This document shows positions 1 to 5,973 of a DNA stretch of 12,410 nucleotides, piece by piece. The position numbers and the translations under genes were made by a program. Origin of the DNA: an uncultured Sphingomonadales bacterium (GTDB taxonomy: Bacteria > Pseudomonadota > Alphaproteobacteria > Sphingomonadales > Sphingomonadaceae); NCBI GenBank assembly GCA_903828025.1, contig CAIKKO010000314.1, positions 1 to 12,410 of the forward strand. Direction: 5' to 3'. The notes beneath the pieces were generated by a model. The model was not told the origin of the DNA, made no database searches, and was given only the letters and a program-made list of their open reading frames with translations. The first letter of the stretch is position 1. The number at the start of each line of letters is the position of its first letter.

Positions 1-2
1 TC

Positions 3-416
3 TTCATCACCGCGTTCCCCGAACGCCTGCTGACCGGCGAGCGGCCCGAGCCGACCTATCTGATCGCCAAGCCCTTCAATCCCGAAACCGTGGCCGCCAC
101 GATCGGGCAGGCGCTGCTGTTCCACCGCGAACTCGCTGGCCGCACGTCAGGCCTGGCGTCGAAGGCCGCCCCGGCCGATGCGCGCAAGCGCTTCGCTTCC
201 CCCGCCAGCCTCATGGCCGATCCCGATCTTGGCGACGCCGAGAAGCAGGCCTTGCTCAAAGGCTGGGCCAGCGATGTCGATGCGCAGCTCAGCGCCGAGT
301 CCGAAGGCATGGGCGCGGCCGATCCGCTGAGCGCGCGCCGCGAGGGGCAGCTGGCCAACGAGGCCCAGACCGTGCAGACCGCGCTGACCAAGGCGGAGCA
401 CCCCGCAGCGGAATGA
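3..416 (+). CDS. Response regulator, PhyR-like receiver end with extra C-terminal tail (5' end missing)
   Basis: The open frame enters from the left edge and stops with TGA at 414-416. The first ~45 visible residues (FITAFPERLLTG..., then LIAKPFNPETV) are the last part of a CheY-like receiver domain. They include the conserved Lys-Pro-Phe after beta-5 and closely resemble the C-terminal receiver of PhyR, the phosphorylated anti-anti-sigma factor of the alphaproteobacterial general stress response. As I recall the family, PhyR proteins normally end soon after this helix. Here about 90 more residues follow, including a segment (FASPASLMADPDL...) rich in Asp, Glu, Lys and Leu, ending in an AESEGM-type motif. 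It resembles small stand-alone alphaproteobacterial proteins with a 'DPxLxxxEKxxxLxxW...EGM' pattern. Whether the missing N-terminus carries the sigma-like domain of PhyR, or is only a receiver, cannot be seen. The phosphorylatable Asp also lies outside the window. Confidence 0.75.
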   Translation, partial: FITAFPERLLTGERPEPTYLIAKPFNPETVAATIGQALLFHRELAGRTSGLASKAAPADARKRFASPASLMADPDLGDAEKQALLKGWASDVDAQLSAESEGMGAADPLSARREGQLANEAQTVQTALTKAEHPAAE

Positions 417-470
417 TTGCACACCCAGCCCTTTGACAGCAGCGCCGCGCCGCCCCTAAAGGCGTGCGGG

Positions 471-2027
471 ATGACGATCTGGCCGCTCTCGGTATTTGAT
501 GGCGCGCGCGGGGCCAGCCCGGCGCGGTCCGACCGCTTTGCCGAACTGCTGGTGATCGTTCTGCTTAGCGCGGCGGCAGCGCTTCCCGCCATGCTCACGC
601 CGGTGATGCCGCTGATCGATCTGGGCGGACACATCGGGCGCTATGCGGTGCAGCTCGATGCAGGCCGCTCGCCCGTGCTGGCGCACTGGTACAGCTTCGA
701 ATGGGGCCTGCTGCCCAATCTCGGCGTCGATCTTCTGGTGCAGTTGCTTGCGCCGCACATAGGGCTCGAACCGGCGGTGCACCTGATCGTGGGCGCGACC
801 CCGCCGCTGATGGTTTCGGGCATGCTGCTGCTCTCCCGCGCGGCGCACGGGCGGATCGGGGTCAACGCGCTCTTTGCGCTGCCGCTCGCGATCTCGCTGC
901 CCTATCTCTATGGCTTTGCGAACTTCTCGCTCTCCATCGCGCTCGCGTTCCACGCCATGGCGCTGTGGATCGCGCTGGAAGGCCGCCCCGGCTTGCGCAC
1001 CGCGCTGTTCCTGCCGCTCGGTTTTGCACTGTGGGTGTGCCACCTGGTCGGCTGGGCGGTGTTCAGCCTTGTCGCGGGCGTGACGACACTTGTCGCGCGG
1101 TACAAGGCGGGCAAAGGCGTGGTGGGTACGCTTCTGGGCACCGCGCTGATGACGTTGCCGCTGCTGGCCGGCCCCGTGGCGGGTGCGCTGGTGCACAAGG
1201 TGGACGGCCCGGCGGTCGCGCTGCTCGCCAATAACGATGCGCCGCGCAAGATCGTGTGGCTGATCATGGCAATGGCGGATCGCTGGCTGGGCTGGGACGC
1301 GGCGGGCGCGGGCGTGATTGTGCTCGCCATCTACATCGGCCTGCGCACGCGCGGCTTTGTGCTCCATCTGGGCCTGCTGCTGGCCGCGCTGGCGCTGCTG
1401 GGTCTCTATCTGCTGATGCCCGATACGATCATGGGCTCGCGCTTTGCCGATATGCGGCTCGGGCCGGTGATCCTCGCGCTGTTCGTGCTGTGCAGCGCGC
1501 CAGGACCGCTGCTTGATCCGCGCCTGACGCGCTGGCTGCTGATCGGCGGACTGGTGTTCGGCGGCGCGCGGATCGCGGGCAATGCCGTGAGCATGGCTGT
1601 GGCCGGCCATCAATTTGCCGAAACGCTGACCGCCATCGACGTTGTGCCGCGCGGGTCCAATCTGGTCTCGCTCTATCTCGACGAGTGCGAGGGCTGGAGC
1701 ACCGACCGGCGGCGGCATATCATGGGCTATGCGCTGGCGCGGCGGCACTTGTTCGATAACGGCCAGTGGCAATTGCCGGGCGGGCAGCTCATTTCGATCC
1801 ACAACCCCGTGCTCGAACCGTTCGACCGCGATCCCTCGACCATCGCATTCATGGAGCCATGCGGCGATTCCCCCGGCCTTGCCGCCACGATTGCGGCGAT
1901 CCCGCGCGCGGCGCACTATTTGTGGATCATCCAGGTGAACCCCGCGACCCGCCTCCCCGGCTGGGAGCCGCTGCGCAAAACGCGCGACAGCGTGCTGTAC
2001 CGCCGCTTGCAAACTCAATCGAATTGA
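471..2027 (+). CDS. Polytopic inner-membrane protein, GT-C glycosyltransferase-like, function unknown
   Basis: About 518 residues with roughly ten hydrophobic segments, so an integral inner-membrane protein. The first membrane helix (near ELLVIVLLSAAAALPAML) is followed by a loop with PLIDLGGHIGRY and then a Trp/Tyr-rich stretch (HWYSFEWGLLPNLGVDLL). An acidic residue just after helix 1 followed by many helices is typical of GT-C lipid-linked-sugar transferases, and I recall similar uncharacterised proteins in sphingomonads. The last ~120 residues (from about RGSNLVSLYLDECEGW) look soluble and probably periplasmic. I chose ATG 471. A TTG at 417, directly after the previous stop codon, is in frame and would add 18 residues; neither start has a strong Shine-Dalgarno. 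The gene sits 28 bp ahead of metY and could be co-transcribed with it, but no functional link is evident. The GT-C assignment is inference; membrane topology is clear. Confidence 0.7.
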   Translation: MTIWPLSVFDGARGASPARSDRFAELLVIVLLSAAAALPAMLTPVMPLIDLGGHIGRYAVQLDAGRSPVLAHWYSFEWGLLPNLGVDLLVQLLAPHIGLEPAVHLIVGATPPLMVSGMLLLSRAAHGRIGVNALFALPLAISLPYLYGFANFSLSIALAFHAMALWIALEGRPGLRTALFLPLGFALWVCHLVGWAVFSLVAGVTTLVARYKAGKGVVGTLLGTALMTLPLLAGPVAGALVHKVDGPAVALLANNDAPRKIVWLIMAMADRWLGWDAAGAGVIVLAIYIGLRTRGFVLHLGLLLAALALLGLYLLMPDTIMGSRFADMRLGPVILALFVLCSAPGPLLDPRLTRWLLIGGLVFGGARIAGNAVSMAVAGHQFAETLTAIDVVPRGSNLVSLYLDECEGWSTDRRRHIMGYALARRHLFDNGQWQLPGGQLISIHNPVLEPFDRDPSTIAFMEPCGDSPGLAATIAAIPRAAHYLWIIQVNPATRLPGWEPLRKTRDSVLYRRLQTQSN

Positions 2028-2038
2028 TAGACTATAAC
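2015..2038 (+). promoter_or_regulatory. AT-rich stretch with inverted repeat and possible -10 box before metY
   Basis: The end of the membrane-protein gene and the following spacer are markedly AT-rich. A perfect 5-bp inverted repeat (TCAAT at 2015-2019, ATTGA at 2023-2027) straddles the stop codon. TATAAC at 2033-2038 could be a -10 box, with TTGCAA at 2008-2013 as a -35, but the 19-bp spacing is long. This could be a metY promoter with an operator, or simply an AT-rich junction. Confidence 0.25.
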
Positions 2039-2055
2039 ATAAACTCCAGAGCAGG

Positions 2056-3360
2056 ATGCCCACCATGACCGACCTTTCCAAAGCCCGCCCTGAAACCCTC
2101 GCGCTCCACGCCGGTTGGCGCGCCGATCCCACCACCGGATCGGTCGCGGTGCCGATCCACCAGACGACCTCGTACCAGTTCCACAGCACCGAACACGCGG
2201 CCAACCTGTTTGCGCTGAAGGAGCTGGGCAACATCTACACCCGCCTCGGCAACCCGACGACCGACGTGCTGGAGCAGCGCGTGGCCGCACTCGAAGGCGG
2301 CGTTGCGGCGCTCGCGGTCTCCTCGGGCCAATCGGCCACGACGCTCTCGATCCTCAATCTGGCGCGCGCGGGCGACAATATCGTTGCCTCGACCAACCTC
2401 TATGGCGGGACCTGGAACCTCCTTGCGAACACGCTGCGCGATCTGGGAATCGAAACCCGCTTCGTCGATCCGGCAGACCCCGAAGGCTTCCGCCGCGCCA
2501 CCGATGACAAGACCCGCGCTTACTATGCAGAGTCGCTGCCCAACCCGAAGCTGGAAGTGTTCCCCATCGCCGAGGTCGCCGCCATCGGCCGCGAATACGG
2601 CATCCCGCTGATCATGGACAACACCGCCGCCCCCCAGCTGATCAAGCCGTTCGAGCACGGCGCGGCCATCGTGGTCTATTCGGCCACCAAGTACATTGGC
2701 GGGCACGGCACGTCGATCGGCGGCGTGATCGTTGATGGCGGGAACTTCGACTGGGAGGCCTTTCCCGAGCGCCAGCCGAACCTGAACACGCCGGACGCCA
2801 GCTATCACGGCGCGGTCTGGGCGCGCGACATCAAGCCGCTCGGCCCAATCGCCTATATCATCCGCGCGCGAGTGATCCTGCTGCGCGATATTGGCGCGGC
2901 GCTGTCCCCGTTCAACGCATTCCAGCTGATCCAGGGGCTGGAGACGATGCCGCTGCGGATGGAGCGCCACTGCGAGAACGCAGTCAAGGTCGCCGCCTTC
3001 CTCGCTGCGCATCCCAAAGTGAGCAAGGTGATCCACCCCTCGCAGGCCACCGGCCGCGCGGCGGAGCTGGCCGCCAAGTACCTCAAGGGCGGTCAGGGCG
3101 GCCTCGTGGGCTTTGAACTGACGGGCGGCGCGGATGCCGGGCGCGCGTTCATCGACAGCCTCCAGCTGTTCTACCACGTCGCCAATATCGGCGATGCGCG
3201 CAGCCTTGCCATCCATCCAGCCTCGACCACACATTCGCAGCTTTCGGTAGACGAGCAGGCCGCGAGCGGCGTGACGCCCGGCTACGTGCGGCTTTCCATC
3301 GGCATCGAGCATATCGACGATATCCTCGCCGATCTGGCAGCGGCGCTCGACGCGGCATAA
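2056..3360 (+). CDS. metY: O-acetylhomoserine sulfhydrylase (O-acetylhomoserine aminocarboxypropyltransferase)
   Basis: A PLP enzyme of the Cys/Met-metabolism family. It condenses O-acetyl-L-homoserine with sulfide to give L-homocysteine and acetate, the direct-sulfhydrylation step of methionine synthesis in the cytoplasm. The 434-residue length is normal for MetY and longer than the usual ~390-400 of MetB/MetC/MetZ relatives. Visible landmarks are the N-terminal LHAGW...VPIHQTTSYQF; Tyr116 in the YGGTWNLL cofactor-stacking motif, a MetY signature; Asp188 (MDNT) facing the PLP ring nitrogen; and Lys212 in SATKYIGGHG, the Schiff-base lysine. The C-terminal half holds SLAIHPASTTHSQLS, a conserved substrate-carboxylate region. 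The ATG at 2056 follows a GCAGG ribosome site; a second ATG lies three codons on. I see no SAM riboswitch in the 28-bp leader. Family assignment is secure; use of O-acetyl rather than O-succinyl homoserine is by homology. Confidence 0.95.
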   Translation: MPTMTDLSKARPETLALHAGWRADPTTGSVAVPIHQTTSYQFHSTEHAANLFALKELGNIYTRLGNPTTDVLEQRVAALEGGVAALAVSSGQSATTLSILNLARAGDNIVASTNLYGGTWNLLANTLRDLGIETRFVDPADPEGFRRATDDKTRAYYAESLPNPKLEVFPIAEVAAIGREYGIPLIMDNTAAPQLIKPFEHGAAIVVYSATKYIGGHGTSIGGVIVDGGNFDWEAFPERQPNLNTPDASYHGAVWARDIKPLGPIAYIIRARVILLRDIGAALSPFNAFQLIQGLETMPLRMERHCENAVKVAAFLAAHPKVSKVIHPSQATGRAAELAAKYLKGGQGGLVGFELTGGADAGRAFIDSLQLFYHVANIGDARSLAIHPASTTHSQLSVDEQAASGVTPGYVRLSIGIEHIDDILADLAAALDAA

Positions 3361-3517
3361 CACCAGGCGGGGATTAGGGGCCGGAATTTGGGGCCAGGAT
3401 TGGGTTTTGGATTGTGGCGGCCCCGCATCCGGGATGGCTTGTGTTTCGAAATCGTCTGCAATCCGACATAATCGGACCCTATCTGCGAACAGCTGAGCAC
3501 TTTTCCTAGGCGTTGCG
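3361..3517. other. Intergenic region after metY; no clear terminator
   Basis: The stretch begins with G-rich sequence. GGGGCC occurs at 3377-3382 and 3390-3395 and could pair with GGCCCC at 3419-3424, but the loops are long and no T-run follows, so a Rho-independent terminator is not supported. The second half holds the 3462-3476 inverted repeat and a possible promoter for the next gene. Confidence 0.4.
3462..3476. promoter_or_regulatory. Perfect inverted repeat overlapping a possible -10 box
   Basis: TCCGA (3462-3466) and TCGGA (3472-3476) are perfect 5-bp arms around a CATAA centre. CATAAT at 3467-3472 resembles a -10 hexamer and lies about 45 bp before the ATG of the GT32 gene. An operator overlapping the promoter is a reasonable reading, but short repeats like this also occur by chance. 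Confidence 0.3.
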
Positions 3518-4177
3518 ATGATCCCGAAGCTGCTTCATTTTATCTGGGTCGGCGATGAATCCCGCCGTCCGGACAACTGCATCGACACCTGGAAGGCCCT
3601 GCACCCGGATTGGCAGATCCGGATCTGGGGCAATGCCGAGTTGAACGCGAGAAACTGGATCAACAAGCGCCACATGGCGGCCATGTATCAGCGCGAACTC
3701 AATGGCGTTGCCGACATGATGCGCTGGGAAATTGTGCACGAGATGGGCGGTATTGTGCTTGATGCCGACAGCATCGGGTTGCGCAAGCTTGACGATTTCT
3801 TATTGGATTGTGATGCGTTTGCGTGTTGGGAAAATGAAATTGCCCGGCCCGGGTTGATTGCTGCGGGTTATTTCGGCTGCATTCCGGGCAATCCATTCGT
3901 GAAGCAGATCATTACCGATATTGCCAATGAAGCCAGTGTCACGCACGATATGGCCTGGAAAACGGTCGGCCCCCTCCGCCTGACGGAAAGCTACCAACAC
4001 TATCAATATACTCCGATGCGGATTTACCCCAGTCACTTTTTCATTCCGCAACACTTTACCGGAATAACGTATCAAGGGCGGGATGCCGTCTATGCCCACC
4101 AGCTTTGGGGTTCAACGCGCAGGGCCTATGACGACCTGCACAAGCTCGACATTTCTGAAATAGTCCAAACAAGCTGA
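3518..4177 (+). CDS. Glycosyltransferase family 32 (Och1-like, DXD-containing)
   Basis: A 219-residue cytoplasmic sugar transferase of the GT32/DXD group, which moves a hexose from a nucleotide sugar to a glycan or other acceptor. The family start is clear: IPKLLHFIWVGD at residues 2-13, then a WKALHPDWQIRIW segment. The central ADMMRWEIVHEMGGIVLDADS (65-85) carries the Asp82-Ala-Asp84 metal/nucleotide-sugar motif. A C-terminal YAHQLWGSTR resembles the conserved His...Trp region of the family. There is no signal peptide or membrane segment. ATG 3518 is preceded by a weak AGG ribosome site seven bases upstream. Base composition is unusual: by hand count 3781-4200 is about 50% GC, against 65-75% in nearby genes, with rare-looking AT-rich codons, which suggests horizontal acquisition. 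It converges on another GT32-domain gene. Donor and acceptor cannot be told. Confidence 0.88.
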   Translation: MIPKLLHFIWVGDESRRPDNCIDTWKALHPDWQIRIWGNAELNARNWINKRHMAAMYQRELNGVADMMRWEIVHEMGGIVLDADSIGLRKLDDFLLDCDAFACWENEIARPGLIAAGYFGCIPGNPFVKQIITDIANEASVTHDMAWKTVGPLRLTESYQHYQYTPMRIYPSHFFIPQHFTGITYQGRDAVYAHQLWGSTRRAYDDLHKLDISEIVQTS

Positions 4178-4223
4178 TTGAATAAAAGCTGCTCGATTTG
4201 GGCAACTCTTGCTTCAAATCAGC
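4173..4223. repeat. 7-bp inverted repeat bracketing the convergent stop codons
   Basis: GCTGATT (4173-4179) and AATCAGC (4217-4223) are perfect complements flanking the 36-bp gap between the convergent GT32 and GT32-FkbM genes. The left arm contains the plus-strand stop codon; the right arm lies just inside the minus-strand gene next to its stop. This may act as a weak two-way transcription end, but the 37-nt loop and lack of a U-run make a classical terminator unlikely. Confidence 0.3.
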
Positions 4224-5764
4224 CCGTTCAGCGAACGCAGCACATTGGAATAGACCGTCGGAATGCCGTTGTTGATATATATTGACTGCGTGTATGCCTT
4301 AAGCATTGCATGGCTATAGGCAGTCACATCGTTGCCAAACTGGAACAGTGCGTAATTTTGCGACAGGCGCGTCGCCAGCGCCTGAACTTCGCCCGCATCC
4401 ATGCATTGAATTTCAAAGTGAATGACTGCCGGCTGGCCGCCGCGATCAAGAATGTCGTCGATGATCGTTTTGTCCATGCCTTCGGCATCGACCACCAGGA
4501 TATCGGGGCCACGACCGCCGCTGTGTTGGACCAACCCGGCAAAATCGACCACCGGCACCGCGACGCGTTCGATGCACAGCTGGATCTTGCGCGTGGTTTC
4601 CGGATCAATCGTCAAGCCGCCGATAGCATTCTTATCATCGAACATCGACGAGATGCCGAGCACCCAGTGCGGCAGACCCAGCTCCGCGACTTTCGCAGGA
4701 TTGATGGCGTTGAGCACCAGTTCGCCCCGGTCCTTGCTATAGGCCAATTGCAGCGGCAGAGCATTGCGGTTGTTGGCATACCCGGCCCGCAGCATGGCAA
4801 ACAGATAGGGGTTGGGCTCCAGCAGCACGCTCGGCGGATCGAAGTTGACCATCGCCGAACGCAACGGATCGACCAGCACACCGTCAGCCGCTCCGATCTG
4901 CCAGACCATGCGGTCGGGGTTGGCTTCCAGCAGCCAGTGGACGACCTTGCTGAACTCGAACACCGGCTGGTCAGCGTTGTCGATCGCGATGGGGGTGTTC
5001 AGCCGGTCGGCGATCTCGGCGCTGCTGGTGCGAACGCTCCTGATGTGATGGACCAGCCACCCGATTTCCAGCGCCCAGGGATCATTGGACCCCGCCAAAA
5101 TCCGCGCCGCCTCGGCAATGTCGCCCCGATCGAGAAACTGGGCAGCCTTCTGCATTTGCTGTTCGGGCGCCAGCCATGCCCCGCCCCAGACATGGATACC
5201 GAACGTCTGATCCAGATTCCTGCGCCGGATCGCCGACACCGGCTCGTTGTAGAGATAGGGGTAAAATGCTGCCGTCGGCAGTCTACGAAACTGGTGGCGC
5301 TGCAGGAATCGGCCGAACAGCCACGGCCCGGTCGAATGGTTGGGCTGGCTTTCGTCGATCGGTGATTTCAGCAGATGATCAATCAACGCGTCGAAAATCG
5401 GATGACCGGCCGGCGCGCCGATAAAACCAATCGAGCAATATTGGGTCGACTCGTCCTCATTGCAGACGGTCAGTTCGCGGCACAGGTCTGCCGCATCGAA
5501 ATGGTTGTAGGGCAGGATATCGCAATCGAGATAGATGCCGCCGTGCTTGCTCAAGATTTCGTAGCGCGCGATATCAGCGCGCGAGACGACGTTCGAAAGG
5601 CTCTTGAGCTTGTCGCGCGTGCGTTCGAGCTCCTCGATATCCGCATCGGTCCAGGTGCGGAATGTGCACGCCGGGAACTGCCGCTGCCACGCGGCCCAAT
5701 AGTCTTCATAGTGAGACGGCAGGGGCTTGTTGCCGAACCAGATCCTGTGGAACGTGGGTTCCAT
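4214..5764 (-). CDS. Two-domain glycosyltransferase (GT32) - FkbM-type methyltransferase fusion
   Basis: A 516-residue protein with two catalytic modules. Residues 1 to ~198 form a GT32 sugar transferase: FHRIWFG start (5-11), SRADIARYEILSKHGGIYLDCD (61-82) with the Asp80-Cys-Asp82 DXD motif, and a closing GIHVWGGAW (189-197). A helical linker (~199-285) follows. Residues ~286-505 look like an FkbM-family SAM-dependent O-methyltransferase: WQIGAADG (288-295) as the SAM-binding glycine loop, LLEPN (314-318), and DILVVDAEGMD (421-431). The expected role is to add a sugar and O-methylate the same or a neighbouring glycan residue in a cell-surface polysaccharide; this is inference from the domains. 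Start ATG 5764 is supported by a GGGGGAG ribosome site about eight bases upstream. There is no signal peptide. The nearest upstream gene on this strand is 209 bp away, so it may have its own promoter. Confidence 0.87.
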   Translation of the reverse strand: MEPTFHRIWFGNKPLPSHYEDYWAAWQRQFPACTFRTWTDADIEELERTRDKLKSLSNVVSRADIARYEILSKHGGIYLDCDILPYNHFDAADLCRELTVCNEDESTQYCSIGFIGAPAGHPIFDALIDHLLKSPIDESQPNHSTGPWLFGRFLQRHQFRRLPTAAFYPYLYNEPVSAIRRRNLDQTFGIHVWGGAWLAPEQQMQKAAQFLDRGDIAEAARILAGSNDPWALEIGWLVHHIRSVRTSSAEIADRLNTPIAIDNADQPVFEFSKVVHWLLEANPDRMVWQIGAADGVLVDPLRSAMVNFDPPSVLLEPNPYLFAMLRAGYANNRNALPLQLAYSKDRGELVLNAINPAKVAELGLPHWVLGISSMFDDKNAIGGLTIDPETTRKIQLCIERVAVPVVDFAGLVQHSGGRGPDILVVDAEGMDKTIIDDILDRGGQPAVIHFEIQCMDAGEVQALATRLSQNYALFQFGNDVTAYSHAMLKAYTQSIYINNGIPTVYSNVLRSLNGLI

Positions 5765-5807
5765 CGCAGCACTCCCCCGGGCACGCGCGGTTTTCCGGCC
5801 AACCCCC

Positions 5808-5852
5808 GGCCTGCCTAAACTTGGCCTGTCTAAACCCGGCCTGTCTAAACCC
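5808..5852. repeat. 15-bp tandem repeat, three copies
   Basis: Three head-to-tail 15-bp units lie in the 5' region of the GT32-FkbM gene: 5808-5822 (GGCCTGCCTAAACTT), 5823-5837 and 5838-5852 (both GGCCTGTCTAAACCC). Copies two and three are identical; copy one differs at three positions. They end 43 bp before the ATG (which is on the minus strand). They could be slippage-prone repeats or spaced binding sites. I see no reliable promoter elsewhere in the 209-bp gap 5765-5973. Confidence 0.85.
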
Positions 5853-5973
5853 GGGCGAGTGTCGGATTGCGCAGTGAAAACGAGCGGCTAGGTCAGGCTT
5901 GTTGCCATTTTGTGACCATAGCCTCCACCCGGCGCGCGGCACCGGCGATCAGGCAAGCCGAACCCGCCCGCCC

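Noticed and set aside
2028..2055. SAM-II-type riboswitch before metY
   Set aside because: Only 28 bp separate the genes, and I see none of the expected pseudoknot pairing.
456..2234. Open frame of 592 codons on the minus strand opposite the membrane-protein gene
   Set aside because: The translation is rich in Arg, Gln and His without domains, the usual antisense shadow of a GC-rich gene; the plus strand gives a sensible membrane protein and the start of metY.
3377..3424. Rho-independent terminator after metY
   Set aside because: GGGGCC can pair with GGCCCC, but the loop is over 20 nt and no run of T follows.
3518..5764. Recent inverted duplication giving the two convergent GT32 genes
   Set aside because: The proteins share only family motifs (IWxG, GGIxLDxD), with no stretch of close identity at protein or DNA level.
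5808..5852. CRISPR-like array
   Set aside because: The repeats are directly adjacent without spacers, only 15 bp long, and no cas gene is present.
5706..5942. Possible 78-residue minus-strand protein with FRQAG repeats
   Set aside because: The repeats come from the 15-bp tandem DNA repeat, whose length happens to keep frame; there is no ribosome site and it overlaps the start of the GT32-FkbM gene.
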